Shown here: positions 1 through 8,526 of the stretch, in pieces
How positions within the stretch are numbered: the stretch's first letter is position 1
How the letters are laid out: each line of letters starts with the position of its first letter
Assembly: GCA_019508225.1 (NCBI GenBank)
Contig: JAEKLZ010000163.1
Span: 1-39,521, forward strand
Origin: Inquilinus limosus
GTDB taxonomy: Bacteria > Pseudomonadota > Alphaproteobacteria > DSM-16000 > Inquilinaceae
Reading direction: 5' to 3'
DNA: 39,521 nt
The notes under the pieces: model-generated
The model's database searches: none
Told to the model about the DNA's origin: nothing
Seen by the model: only the letters and a program-made list of their open reading frames with translations
Program-made: the position numbers and the translations under genes

Positions 1-852
1 ATGAACGCTGGTGCCGATCCCGATCTCGACGTCCAGGCCTATTGCCGCAGCCTCGCGCTGCAGCAGATCCAGATGCTCACCCGCCTGGCCGAGATCGCCA
101 TGCAGCTCGCCGAGGCCGAGGGCGTCCGCGCCATCGAAGCGCAGGCCAAGGCCGCTCGGGTGAGGGCCGCCGGGCCCGAGGCCGACGAGGCGTCGATGGA
201 AGCCGCCCGGGCCGAGGCGCAGGAGGCCGGCATGGCCTTCAGCCGCTTCTCCCGCTCGGTGCAGCGTTCGCTGCTGCTGCGCAGCCGCGCCGCCGCCGAC
301 CTCTGCGCCGCCGACAAGGCCGCTCGCCGCGCCCGCCGGGCCCGCCAGCGCAACCATGTCGCCAGCGCCCTCGAATCCCTGGCCGGGGACCCGGAGCTGT
401 CTCCTGGGGAGCGCATCCGGGCCGAGGAACACGATCTGCAGGAGCACCTCGACGCGCTCTACGACGACGAGGAGGACCGGATCGAGGACCGGCCGGTCGG
501 CGCGGTCATCGCCGGCCTGGCCTCCGGCCTCGGGCTCTCCGACGCATGGCGCCGCCGGGCCTCCGACTGGTCGGACCCGCCCTATCCGCCGCCGCTGACC
601 GACACCCCGGACGAGATCCGGGAGCGGCGCCGGGCCCGGGTGCTCGAGCTGCTGAGCCAGCCGCTCCGGTACATGGATCGCGACGAGATCCCCGCGCTGA
701 TGGCCGGGATCGAGGCTCGGCTGCGGGAGCCCGATGTCCCGGCGCTGCTCGACACCGAACCGCCGATGCGGGTCGCCGAACGCGTCTGCCGATCGCTCGG
801 CCACGAACCCTATCCCGATCTCGACTGGGCGGACAAACCCGACACCGGGTGA
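1..852 (+). CDS. Hypothetical protein, Ala/Arg-rich, helical; resembles the protein at 36983-37615
   Basis: A 283-residue protein I do not recognise. It opens at an ATG on the first base of the window, so a start further upstream cannot be excluded. It is soluble: no signal peptide or membrane segment is visible. The first half is Ala/Arg/Glu-rich and should be long helices. Residues about 20-46 carry a pattern reading MLTRLAEIAMQLAEAEG, followed near 80-115 by a segment containing SRSVQRSLLL and an Arg/Ala run, then an acidic DDEED patch near 155. The same order of patterns occurs in the protein at 36983-37615, and both end in PDTG. The C-terminal half contains Pro-rich and Arg-rich stretches. 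A repeat cluster follows directly. Being a real gene is well supported by length and high-GC codon bias; function is unknown. Confidence 0.75.
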   Translation: MNAGADPDLDVQAYCRSLALQQIQMLTRLAEIAMQLAEAEGVRAIEAQAKAARVRAAGPEADEASMEAARAEAQEAGMAFSRFSRSVQRSLLLRSRAAADLCAADKAARRARRARQRNHVASALESLAGDPELSPGERIRAEEHDLQEHLDALYDDEEDRIEDRPVGAVIAGLASGLGLSDAWRRRASDWSDPPYPPPLTDTPDEIRERRRARVLELLSQPLRYMDRDEIPALMAGIEARLREPDVPALLDTEPPMRVAERVCRSLGHEPYPDLDWADKPDTG

Positions 853-886
853 CCGGCCGCGAGGCTGGTCGGATCGGCCGGGGCCA

Positions 887-1017
887 CCCCCTCACCCGAA
901 ATCGCTAGGCGGTTTCGACCTCTCTCTAGGGAGAGGTATCGGAGCGCCATGCCCTTTTCCCCTCTCCCTCGGGGAGAGGGAGGGGCCCGTCGCGTTGGCG
1001 ACGGGAGGGTGAGGGGG
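887..1017. repeat. Nested palindromic intergenic element (131 bp)
   Basis: The outer arms CCCCCTCACCC (887-897) and GGGTGAGGGGG (1007-1017) are exact reverse complements. Between them lie at least four smaller inverted repeats: around 898-918 (CGAAATCG / CGGTTTCG, imperfect), 920-939 (ACCTCTC / GAGAGGT), 959-985 (CCCTCTCCCTCGGGGAGAGGGAGGG type) and 987-1005 (CCCGTCGC / GCGACGGG). It is non-coding and fills most of the gap between the first gene and pbpC. It looks like a dispersed palindromic element of the REP kind rather than a simple terminator. A compositionally similar but different cluster is at 37739-37879. Confidence 0.7.
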
Positions 1018-1070
1018 ACTCCTCCTTGCTTCAGCCATGAATCCGCCACCGGCTGCGCTAGAATGCCGGC

Positions 1071-3194
1071 ATGGCAGCGGCACGGACCATCTGGCGGACA
1101 ATCGCGATCGGGGCGGGGGCGTTCGTCGGCCTCGCGGCGCTGCTCGTCGGCACGGCGTTCTGGCTCGATGCGCGCTATCCGCCGGTGCTCGACCGCTATC
1201 TCGACCGCTCCGCCATCGTGCTCGACAGGGACGGCCAGCTGCTGCGCGCTTTCACCGCCAGCGACGGCACCTGGCGGCTCAAGGCCACGGTCGACGACGT
1301 GTCGCCGCTCTACCTCGCCTTGCTGCAGGCCTATGAGGACAAGCGCTTCCGCCGGCATCTCGGCATCGATCCGCTGTCGACCGCCCGCGCCTTCGGCCAG
1401 ATGGTGCGGCATGGCGGGGTCGTCTCCGGCGCCTCGACCCTGACCATGCAGGCGGTGCGCCTGCTGGAGCCGCGGCCGCGCACCTTCGGCTCCAAGCTGA
1501 TCGAGATGGCGCGGGCGCTGCAGCTCGAGGCGCATTACTCGAAGGACGAGATCCTCGGCATCTACCTGACCCTGGCCCCGTTCGGCGGCAATCTCGAAGG
1601 CGTGCGCGCGGCGTCCCTGGCCTATTTCGGCAAGGAGCCGAAGCTGCTGACCCCCGGCGAGGCGGCGCTGCTGGTGGCGCTGCCGCAATCGCCCACCAGG
1701 CTGCGGCCCGACCGCTTCCCCCAGGCGGCCCGCCACGCCCGCGACCGGGTGCTGATGCGCATCGCCGCCGCCGGGGCGCTGGACCCGCTGGCGGCGCGCG
1801 AGGCGACCGAGCAGCCGACCCCCGCCACCCGGCAGCCGCTGCCGTTCCGGGCGCCGCATCTGGCCGAGCGGCTGCTGGCCGAGAATCGCGGCCAGGAGGT
1901 GCTGCGCAGCACCATCGACGGCCGCCTGCAGGCGGGGCTGGAGGAGCTGGCCGACCGGTCGCTGCGCGGCCTCGACGCCAGCAGCAACCTGGCGGCGGTG
2001 GTGGTCGAGAACGCCACCGGGCGGGTGGTCGGCTATCTCGGCTCCGGCACCTTCTTCGAGGAGCGGCGCGACGGCCAGATGGATCTCGCCCGTGCCGTGC
2101 GCTCGCCGGGCTCGGCGCTCAAGCCCTTCATCTACGGCATGGGCTTCGAGGACCGGATCATCCTGCCGGAGACGGTGGTGCTGGACCTGCCGATGCGCTT
2201 CGGCGACTACGCCCCGACCAATTTCGACCCCGGCTATTCCGGCGAGGTCTCGGTGCGCGAGGCGCTGCAGCGGTCGCTGAACATTCCGGCGGTGCAGATG
2301 CTGGACCATGTCGGCCCGGCCCGCTTCGCCGCCCGGCTGCGCCAGGCCGGCGCGCCGCTGCGCTTCGACGACCCGACCGTGCTGCCCAGCCTGGCCGTGG
2401 CGCTGGGCGGCGGCGGCACCACGCTGCTCGACCTCGTCCGGCTCTATGCCGGCATCGCCCGCGGCGGCGTCCTGCCCGACCTGGTCTGGCGCGCCGACGC
2501 CCCGCCCTCGGGCCAGGACGGGCCGCACATCCTCGACGCCTCCGCCGCCTGGTACGTCACCGACATCCTGGCCTCGGCGCCGCCGCCGGTGGCGATGGCC
2601 GATCCCGGGCTGATGCGCGACGGCCGCCGCATCGCCTTCAAGACCGGCACCTCCTACGGCTTCCGCGACGCCTGGGCGATCGGCTTCGACGCCGAGCACA
2701 CGATCGGCGTCTGGGTCGGCCGGCCGGACGGGTCGCCCAGCCCCGACCGCTTCGGCCGCAACACCGCGGCGCCGCTGCTGTTCCGCGCCTTCGCCCTGCT
2801 GCCGCCGCCGGCCCGCGACGTGGTCGGCCCGGCGCCGTCCGGCACGCCGGTGGTGCGGGCGGAGGACCTGCCGCCGCGGCTGAAGCGGCTGGCCTCCGGC
2901 CCGGTCTCGCTGGCGCCGCTGCCGGCCCTGGCCGGGCTCGAGCCGCTGTCGATCGCCTTCCCGGCCGACGGCGCGGCGGTGGAGCGGCCGCGCGACGGCG
3001 ACCGTTTCGCCTCGCTGTCCCTGGTCGCCATCGGCGGGCGCCGGCCGTTCCTGTGGATGGTCGACGGCAGGCCGATCCCGTCCTCGCCCTTGAAGCGCGA
3101 CACCGACTGGACCCCGCCGGGCCCGGGCGCCGCCCAGATCACCGTGATCGACGCCACCGGCGCCACGGCGACGGCGAGGGTCTGGCTCCGCTAA
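1071..3194 (+). CDS. pbpC: Penicillin-binding protein 1C (bifunctional transglycosylase/transpeptidase)
   Basis: A 707-residue inner-membrane peptidoglycan synthase acting in the periplasm. A single N-terminal membrane anchor spans about residues 9-32. The glycosyltransferase domain (GT51) shows the catalytic motif ED..F..H.GID at 89-100, then GASTLTMQ and a KDEILGIYL motif. The transpeptidase domain has all three active-site motifs: S348-A-L-K351, S402-L-N404 and K524-T-G. The last about 85 residues (from about 625) match the PBP1C-specific C-terminal domain, which distinguishes it from PBP1A/1B. The usual alpha-2-macroglobulin partner gene (yfhM) is not adjacent: upstream is an unrelated unknown gene. 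The ATG at 1071 places the anchor correctly but has only a weak ribosome site. The stop overlaps the stop of the convergent fhuB-like gene in the four bases CTAA. Confidence 0.95.
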   Translation: MAAARTIWRTIAIGAGAFVGLAALLVGTAFWLDARYPPVLDRYLDRSAIVLDRDGQLLRAFTASDGTWRLKATVDDVSPLYLALLQAYEDKRFRRHLGIDPLSTARAFGQMVRHGGVVSGASTLTMQAVRLLEPRPRTFGSKLIEMARALQLEAHYSKDEILGIYLTLAPFGGNLEGVRAASLAYFGKEPKLLTPGEAALLVALPQSPTRLRPDRFPQAARHARDRVLMRIAAAGALDPLAAREATEQPTPATRQPLPFRAPHLAERLLAENRGQEVLRSTIDGRLQAGLEELADRSLRGLDASSNLAAVVVENATGRVVGYLGSGTFFEERRDGQMDLARAVRSPGSALKPFIYGMGFEDRIILPETVVLDLPMRFGDYAPTNFDPGYSGEVSVREALQRSLNIPAVQMLDHVGPARFAARLRQAGAPLRFDDPTVLPSLAVALGGGGTTLLDLVRLYAGIARGGVLPDLVWRADAPPSGQDGPHILDASAAWYVTDILASAPPPVAMADPGLMRDGRRIAFKTGTSYGFRDAWAIGFDAEHTIGVWVGRPDGSPSPDRFGRNTAAPLLFRAFALLPPPARDVVGPAPSGTPVVRAEDLPPRLKRLASGPVSLAPLPALAGLEPLSIAFPADGAAVERPRDGDRFASLSLVAIGGRRPFLWMVDGRPIPSSPLKRDTDWTPPGPGAAQITVIDATGATATARVWLR

Positions 3195-5167
3195 CCACCC
3201 CGGCGTAGGAGCCAGAGCAGGTACGGGCCGCCGATGAAGGTGGCCAGCAGCCCGGCCGGGACCTGCCAGGGGAAGATCAGGGTGCGGCCCAGCCAGTCGG
3301 CGACCAGCAGGATCAGGGCGCCGGCCAGGGCCGAGGCCAGCAGCTGCGGCAGGGCCCGGCGGAAGCCGGCCAGGCGGGCCATGTGCGGCGCCATCAGCCC
3401 GACGAAGCTCAAGGGCCCGATCGCCAGCGTCGCGGCCGCCACCGGCAGCGCCACCAGCGGCAGCAGCGCCAGCCGGGCGCGGGCGGGGTCCAGCCCCAGG
3501 GCACGGGCGGGTGTCGGGCCCAGCGGCAGGATCTCCAGCCAGCGCGCGGTCAGCGGCGCCAGGGCCAGCATCGCCACGGCGGCCATGGCGGCGACCGCCG
3601 CCTCGGGCAGGCCGGCGTGGTAGGTCGACCCGGACATCCAGGCCAGCAGCCGGTCGACCCGCGGGTCGTCGCCGGCCAGCACCACCGCGGCGAGGCCGGA
3701 GAACATGGTCGCCAGCGCCACCCCGGCCAGCAGCAGCCGTTCCGGCGCGGCCGAGGGCCGGCGAGCGATCAGCAGCAGCACCGCCAGGGTCGCCAGCGCC
3801 CCGGCCGCGGCCGCGGCCAGCGTGGCGCCGCGGTCGAAGCCGGGCACGGCCAGCAGCAGCAGGACCACGCCGGTCGAGGCGCCGGCCGAGATGCCCAGCA
3901 TCTCCGGCGCCGCCATCGGATTGCCGGTCATGCGCTGCAGCAGCGTGCCGGCCATGCCCAGCACCGCGCCGGCCGCCAGGGCGGTCGCGACGCGCGGCGC
4001 CCGCAGCGGCAGCAGGGCGGAGAGGTTGGTGGCCCAGCCCCAGCCGTCGGCATTGCGTCCGAACAGCAGCGCCACCGCGGCGGCGGCCAGCAGCAGCGCC
4101 AGCCCGAGCGTCAGACGCAGCCCGGGGCGGCCGGTCCGGTCGCGCAACGGGGCGGCCGGGGCAGCGCTCGTTCCAGCCAGGCGCAGCCGCGGCAGCAGCG
4201 CCAGCAGCAGCGGCGCGCCGAGCAGCGCCGTGACCGTGCCGGCCGGAATCTCCTCGGCGAAGGGGGCGTGCAGCGCCAGCTGATCGGCCAGCCACAGCAG
4301 CAGCGCCCCGGCCAGTGGCGCCACGGCCATCCGCTGCCGCAGCGTGCGGGCGCCGCACAGCCGCGCCGCCGCCGGGGCGGCCAGGCCGACGAAGCCGATC
4401 ACCCCGACCGCCGCGACCACCGCGGCGCTCAAGCCCACGGCAACCGCCAGCCCGGCCAGGCGGGTGCGGGCCGGCGACAGGCCCAGCCCGGCGGCGCCGG
4501 CATCCTCCAGCTCCAGCAGCGCCAGCGGCCGGGCCAGCAGCGCCGCCAGCACGCCCGCCGCCGCCAGCCGCGGCAGCAGGCTCAGCGCGGTGGCGTCGCC
4601 GGTCTGCACCAGCGACCCGCTCTGCCAGACGAACAGCTCGGTCATGTACTCGCGGTGCAGCAGCACCAGCAGCGCGCCGGCCGACCCGCAGGTCAGGCTG
4701 ACCACCAGCCCGGCCAGGATCAGCGTCACCGGCGCCAGCCGCCGGCCGGCCAGGCCGAACACGGCGGCGGTGGCGAGGGCGGCGCCGGCCAGGGCCACGG
4801 CCTCGCGCCCCTGCGCCAGCAGGGCCGGGGCATACAGGCCGGCGGCGGCCAGCGCCAGCCCGGCGCCGGCCGAGGTGCCGAGCGTGGTCGGCTCGGCCAA
4901 CGGGTTGCGCAGCACCTGCTGGAAGATCGTGCCGGCCAGGCCCAGCGCCGCCCCGGCCAGCCAGGAGACGGCGAGCCGCGGCAGGAAGGCATGGCGGAAC
5001 AGCAGCTGGCCGGGATCGGTCAGGTCGGGCGCCCATGCCGCCGCCAGCCACAGCCCGGGCGGCAGCAGCGCCGCGGCGCTCCACAGCGTCAGGACCAGGG
5101 CGGCGGCCACCAGCAGGGCCGCCGGCCAGCCACGCCATGCCGGCGCCGGTAAGGCCACGGCGGTCAT
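3191..5167 (-). CDS. fhuB: Fe(3+)-hydroxamate-type siderophore ABC transporter permease (fused double permease)
   Basis: A 658-residue integral inner-membrane protein made of two fused BtuC/FecCD-type permease halves, as in FhuB, each with about ten hydrophobic segments. Each half carries the ATPase-contact loop: GVIGFVGLAAPAAARLCG in the first and GPLSFVGLMAPHMARLAG in the second. The start chosen is the ATG at 5167, which overlaps the stop of the fhuD-like gene (ATGA). A longer frame runs upstream but lies inside fhuD and has no signal. Fused permeases handle hydroxamate siderophores such as ferrichrome in characterised FhuB proteins; the exact substrate here is inference. No ATPase (FhuC) gene follows: the next gene is the convergent pbpC, so energy coupling must come from elsewhere. 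Its length matches E. coli FhuB (about 660). Confidence 0.93.
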   Translation of the reverse strand: MTAVALPAPAWRGWPAALLVAAALVLTLWSAAALLPPGLWLAAAWAPDLTDPGQLLFRHAFLPRLAVSWLAGAALGLAGTIFQQVLRNPLAEPTTLGTSAGAGLALAAAGLYAPALLAQGREAVALAGAALATAAVFGLAGRRLAPVTLILAGLVVSLTCGSAGALLVLLHREYMTELFVWQSGSLVQTGDATALSLLPRLAAAGVLAALLARPLALLELEDAGAAGLGLSPARTRLAGLAVAVGLSAAVVAAVGVIGFVGLAAPAAARLCGARTLRQRMAVAPLAGALLLWLADQLALHAPFAEEIPAGTVTALLGAPLLLALLPRLRLAGTSAAPAAPLRDRTGRPGLRLTLGLALLLAAAAVALLFGRNADGWGWATNLSALLPLRAPRVATALAAGAVLGMAGTLLQRMTGNPMAAPEMLGISAGASTGVVLLLLAVPGFDRGATLAAAAAGALATLAVLLLIARRPSAAPERLLLAGVALATMFSGLAAVVLAGDDPRVDRLLAWMSGSTYHAGLPEAAVAAMAAVAMLALAPLTARWLEILPLGPTPARALGLDPARARLALLPLVALPVAAATLAIGPLSFVGLMAPHMARLAGFRRALPQLLASALAGALILLVADWLGRTLIFPWQVPAGLLATFIGGPYLLWLLRRGG

Positions 5168-6015
5168 GTCAGCCGCTCGGCCAGCAGCCCGGCGAAGCGC
5201 GAGGCCGCGGCCAGGCCGCCGAACGGCCAGACGGTCGGGATCACCGCCATCGGTCCGCGCCGCACCGCCGGCAGATGGGCCCACAGCGTGCTCTCGGCCA
5301 TCAGCCGGCGGGCATGCGGCGGGATCGGCTCCAGGCAGACCAGCCGGGCCTCGCCGATCGCGGCCAGCTGCTCCAGCCCCACCGTGGCGACGCCCCAGTC
5401 GCTGACCGGGCCGGCCCAGGCGTTGCGCAGGCCCAGCCGGGCCAGCACGTCCTGCAGCAGCCCGCCGCCATAGATCCGCAGATGCCGGTCGTCGAAGAAG
5501 GAGAACGGGCAGACCGGCACGGCCGGGTCGTGCCGCAGCCGCGCCCGGGCGGCCGCGATCCCGGCCTCGGTCCGCGCGATCAGCGCCGCGGCCTCGGCGG
5601 CGCGGCCGATGCGCTCGCCCAGCCGCCGCGTCTCCTCCTGCGCGCCCTCATAGGGGGCGGCGCTGTGGAACGGCACGTCGACCAGCGGCGCGTAGGGGGC
5701 GAAGTCGGATCGCTCGAAGCCGCTGTCGAACACCGCCAGGATCAGCTCGGGCTGCAACGCCTGCAGCAGCTCCAGGTTCGGCTCGCCGCGGGAGCCGAGG
5801 TCGATGGTGCCGGCCGGCAGCTCCGGCGCCACCACCCAGTCGCGGTAGCCCTTGGTGTCGCACACCGCCATCGGGGCGACGCCGAGCGACAGCAGCATCT
5901 CGGCCGTGGTCCATTCCAGGCAGGCCAGCCGCGCCGGTGCCGCGGCCACGGCCACGGCCGAGCGTGGCGCCAGGCTTGCAGCCGCCGCGGCCAGCAAAGC
6001 GCGCCGGGTCGGCAT
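5164..6015 (-). CDS. fhuD: Periplasmic siderophore-binding protein (FhuD-like)
   Basis: A 283-residue substrate-binding protein that would deliver ferric siderophore from the periplasm to the fused permease. The N-terminus MPTRRALLAAAAASLAPRSA is a secretion signal with a twin arginine, fitting Tat export as known for FhuD. The body fits the class III periplasmic binding fold of the TroA/FhuD group: a first lobe including LACLEWTTAEMLLSLGVAP, a central long helix (ERIGRAAEAAALIARTEAGI) and a second lobe with GGLLQDVLARLGL. The start at 6015 is the first ATG after the receptor stop at 6021 (5-bp gap) and gives the signal peptide; a longer open frame upstream overlaps the receptor gene and has no signal peptide. 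Translationally coupled to fhuB by a 4-bp overlap. Confidence 0.92.
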   Translation of the reverse strand: MPTRRALLAAAAASLAPRSAVAVAAAPARLACLEWTTAEMLLSLGVAPMAVCDTKGYRDWVVAPELPAGTIDLGSRGEPNLELLQALQPELILAVFDSGFERSDFAPYAPLVDVPFHSAAPYEGAQEETRRLGERIGRAAEAAALIARTEAGIAAARARLRHDPAVPVCPFSFFDDRHLRIYGGGLLQDVLARLGLRNAWAGPVSDWGVATVGLEQLAAIGEARLVCLEPIPPHARRLMAESTLWAHLPAVRRGPMAVIPTVWPFGGLAAASRFAGLLAERLT

Positions 6016-6020
6016 CACCG

Positions 6021-8432
6021 CTACCAGCGGTAGCGGACCGTGCCGACCACCTTGCGGCCCTCGCCGTAGAAGCAGCCGAAGCCGGCATCGTAGCAGGAGG
6101 CGACATAGGTGCGGTCGAACAGGTTGCTGGCATTGACCTGGAAGCGCAGGTCCTGCCAGTCGTAATGGATCGCGGCGTCGAACAGCGTGGCGTCCGGGAT
6201 CTCGAAGGTGTTGGCGTCGTCGCCCTCGCTGCCGCCGATGTAGCGGACGCCGCCGCCGAAGCCGAGGCCGTCCCAGTCGCCGCCATGGATGGTGTAGTCG
6301 GCCCACAGCGAGGCGCGGTGCTGCGGCACGCCGAACGGCGCGTTGCCCTTGTTGCCCTCGGCGTCGTCGGTGATCTCGGCGTCGGTGTAGGTGTAGGCGG
6401 CGGTGATATCGAGGCCGAACTCGAAGCTGGCGACGCCCTCCAACTCCACGCCGCGCACCCGCACCTCGCCGGTCTGGATGGTGTCGAGCCCGACATAGCG
6501 GACCAGGTTCTGCTTGGTCAGCTCATAGGCCGACACGGTGACGAAGGCGTTGCTGCCGGGCGGCTGGTATTTCAGCCCGACCTCGTATTGCCGACCGGTC
6601 TCCGGCTTGAACGCCTGGCCGTCGCTGCCGATGCCGATGCTGGGCTGGAAGGATTCGGAATAGCTGAGATAGGGCGCCAGCCCGATGTCGGAGAGGTAGA
6701 CCAGCCCGGCGCGCCAGGTGAAGGCGCTGTCCTCCTGGTAGTCACGCGCGCCGCTGACGCGCTCGATCGACTTGGTGTACGTCCAGTCGTGCCGGCCGCC
6801 CAGGATCAGCCGCCAGTTGTCGAAGGCGATCTGGTCCTGCAGGTAGATGCCGGTCTGCGACTGGCTGACATCCTTGTCGTTGTAGCGGGTCATCGGCCCG
6901 ATCGGCGCCCCGTATTTCGGGTCGAAGATGTCGATCGGGTCGACCTCGCCGCTGGAGGCGTAGTCGTTATAGCTGGCGCTCTGGTAGTCGAGGCCGGCCA
7001 GCACGGTGTGGCCGACCGCGCCCGTGTCGAACCTGGCCTGGACCTGGTTGTCGACCGCGAAGCCGTCGAACCGGGCGCCGCCGGCATCGGCATAGCGGTC
7101 ATAGGTGCGGCCGTCCTCCTGCAGCCCACCGCCGAACACGCCCTTCTCGTCGTGATCGAGGTAGCTGTAGCGGGCGTTCTGGCGGACGGTCCAGGTGTCG
7201 TTGAAGCGGTGCTCGAACAGCCAGCCGGCCGAGGCGGTGGTGGTGTTGTAGTCGTCGAAGCCGGGCTCGCCGACGAAGCGGCTGGCCGGGATCCGGCCGA
7301 AGGGGCTGCGGAACACGGTGCCGGACGCCGGCAGGTACTGCATGCCCCAGCCGGTGCGGTCGCGCTGGTAATGGCCCAGCAGGGTCAGGCTGGTGTCGTC
7401 GTTCGGCCGGAACGTCAGGGCCGGGGCGATGAAGATGCGGTCGTCGTCGACGAAGTCGGTCTGGGTGCCGCCCTCGCGCACCAGCCCGGTGACGCGGCCC
7501 GTCCAGGTGCCGTCCGCGGTCAGCGCCCCGTTCAGGTCGAACTGGCCCTGGTACCGGCCGAAGCTGCCGGCGCCGAACTCGATCTCGCGGAACGGGGCCT
7601 CGGACGGCCGCTTGCTGACATAGTTGATGATGCCGCCCGGGCTGTTCTGCCCGTACAGCACCGAGGTCGGGCCGCGCAGCACCTCGATCCGCTCGGCGCC
7701 ATAGGGGTCGAGCGCGTTGAACAGGCCGTAGTCGCTGCCGCGCATGCGCAGCCCGTTGACGTAGAAGGCGTCGTTGCCGACCGTGAAGCCGCGCATCTGC
7801 AGGCCGAAGCTGCGGACGTCGGTGCCGTACAGCTCGCCGGCCACGCCGGGGGTGTAGCGCAGCGCCTGGGCCAGGCTCTCCACCCCCTGTGCCGTCATCT
7901 CGTCGCGGGTGATGACCGAGATCGATTGCGGCGTCTCGATCAGCGGCGTGTCGGTCTTGCTGCCGGTGGCGCTGTCCGTGGCGACATAGCCGCGCACCGG
8001 GCCCCAGGAGGGGGCGCCGGCGCCCTGCACGATGATCGGTTCGAGCGTCAGGCCGCCATCGGCGCCGGACTGGCTGGCCGGCGGCAGCGGCACGATGGTG
8101 GCGCTGCGGTCGCCGGTCACCCGCAGGGCGAAGCCGGTGCCGCTCAGCAGCCGGCGCAGCGCCTGTTCGGTGGTGAAGCGCCCGGACAGGGGGGCGGTGG
8201 TGATGCCGTAGGGCCGGTCGTCGGCGAACACGATGCTCCAGCCGCCGACGGCGCCGACATCGGTGATCGCCTGGCCCAGCGGCTTGGCCGGGATGCTGAA
8301 CTCGTGCACCGCCTCCGCCGCCTGCGCCAGCTGCGCCACCGGCTCGTCGGCCGCCACTGCCGCCCCCGACACGGCCGCCAGCATCGTCGACCCCAGCAGC
8401 CAGCCGAGCCCGAATCGTCCCCCGATCCCCAT
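6021..8432 (-). CDS. TonB-dependent siderophore receptor with N-terminal signalling (STN) domain
   Basis: An 803-residue outer-membrane receptor of the FhuA/FpvA/FecA class. A signal peptide ends near residue 28 (AAVAADE). Residues about 45-114 form a secretin/TonB short N-terminal domain (FSIPAKPLGQAITDVGAVGG onward), the extension that touches a FecR-type anti-sigma factor. EPIIVQGA at 131-138 is a plausible TonB box. A plug domain follows (ETPQSISVITRDEM at 166-179; VLYGQNSPGGIINYVSKRP), then a 22-strand-type barrel ending in VGTVRYRW with the usual terminal aromatic. The ATG at 8432 is preceded by GAGGGGA at proper spacing and gives the signal peptide; a longer frame to 8582 adds residues without any signal. 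Siderophore identity cannot be read, although the FhuBD-type partners suggest a hydroxamate. Confidence 0.94.
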   Translation of the reverse strand: MGIGGRFGLGWLLGSTMLAAVSGAAVAADEPVAQLAQAAEAVHEFSIPAKPLGQAITDVGAVGGWSIVFADDRPYGITTAPLSGRFTTEQALRRLLSGTGFALRVTGDRSATIVPLPPASQSGADGGLTLEPIIVQGAGAPSWGPVRGYVATDSATGSKTDTPLIETPQSISVITRDEMTAQGVESLAQALRYTPGVAGELYGTDVRSFGLQMRGFTVGNDAFYVNGLRMRGSDYGLFNALDPYGAERIEVLRGPTSVLYGQNSPGGIINYVSKRPSEAPFREIEFGAGSFGRYQGQFDLNGALTADGTWTGRVTGLVREGGTQTDFVDDDRIFIAPALTFRPNDDTSLTLLGHYQRDRTGWGMQYLPASGTVFRSPFGRIPASRFVGEPGFDDYNTTTASAGWLFEHRFNDTWTVRQNARYSYLDHDEKGVFGGGLQEDGRTYDRYADAGGARFDGFAVDNQVQARFDTGAVGHTVLAGLDYQSASYNDYASSGEVDPIDIFDPKYGAPIGPMTRYNDKDVSQSQTGIYLQDQIAFDNWRLILGGRHDWTYTKSIERVSGARDYQEDSAFTWRAGLVYLSDIGLAPYLSYSESFQPSIGIGSDGQAFKPETGRQYEVGLKYQPPGSNAFVTVSAYELTKQNLVRYVGLDTIQTGEVRVRGVELEGVASFEFGLDITAAYTYTDAEITDDAEGNKGNAPFGVPQHRASLWADYTIHGGDWDGLGFGGGVRYIGGSEGDDANTFEIPDATLFDAAIHYDWQDLRFQVNASNLFDRTYVASCYDAGFGCFYGEGRKVVGTVRYRW

Positions 8433-8452
8433 CGCCGATTCCGTCCCCTCAT

Positions 8453-8479
8453 GGATGAGAGTGCGGCGCACTCTCATCC
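8453..8479 (-). promoter_or_regulatory. Perfect 12-bp hairpin in the receptor leader, next to the ribosome site
   Basis: GGATGAGAGTGC (8453-8464) and GCACTCTCATCC (8468-8479) are exact complements around a 3-base loop. In the minus-strand transcript the hairpin sits between the fecR-like stop (8527) and the receptor ATG (8432). It ends a few bases before the GAGGGGA ribosome site. There is no T-run after it, so it is not a classical terminator. It could protect or process the mRNA, limit translation, or be a protein-binding palindrome in DNA. Its existence is certain; its role is inference. Confidence 0.6.
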
Positions 8480-8526
8480 GACAAAACGAATGGCGCCGGC
8501 GAACCCGCACATGTCGGACGAGAAAA

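Noticed and set aside
810..5138. A 1442-codon open frame on the minus strand
   Set aside because: It runs antisense through all of pbpC and out of frame through the fhuB-like gene. The translation is low-complexity Arg/Ala/Gly sequence with no domain, as expected for shadow frames in very GC-rich DNA.
3383..5152. A 589-codon plus-strand open frame over the fhuB-like gene
   Set aside because: Gln/Arg/Gly-rich repetitive translation, antisense to a clearly recognisable permease; a composition artefact.
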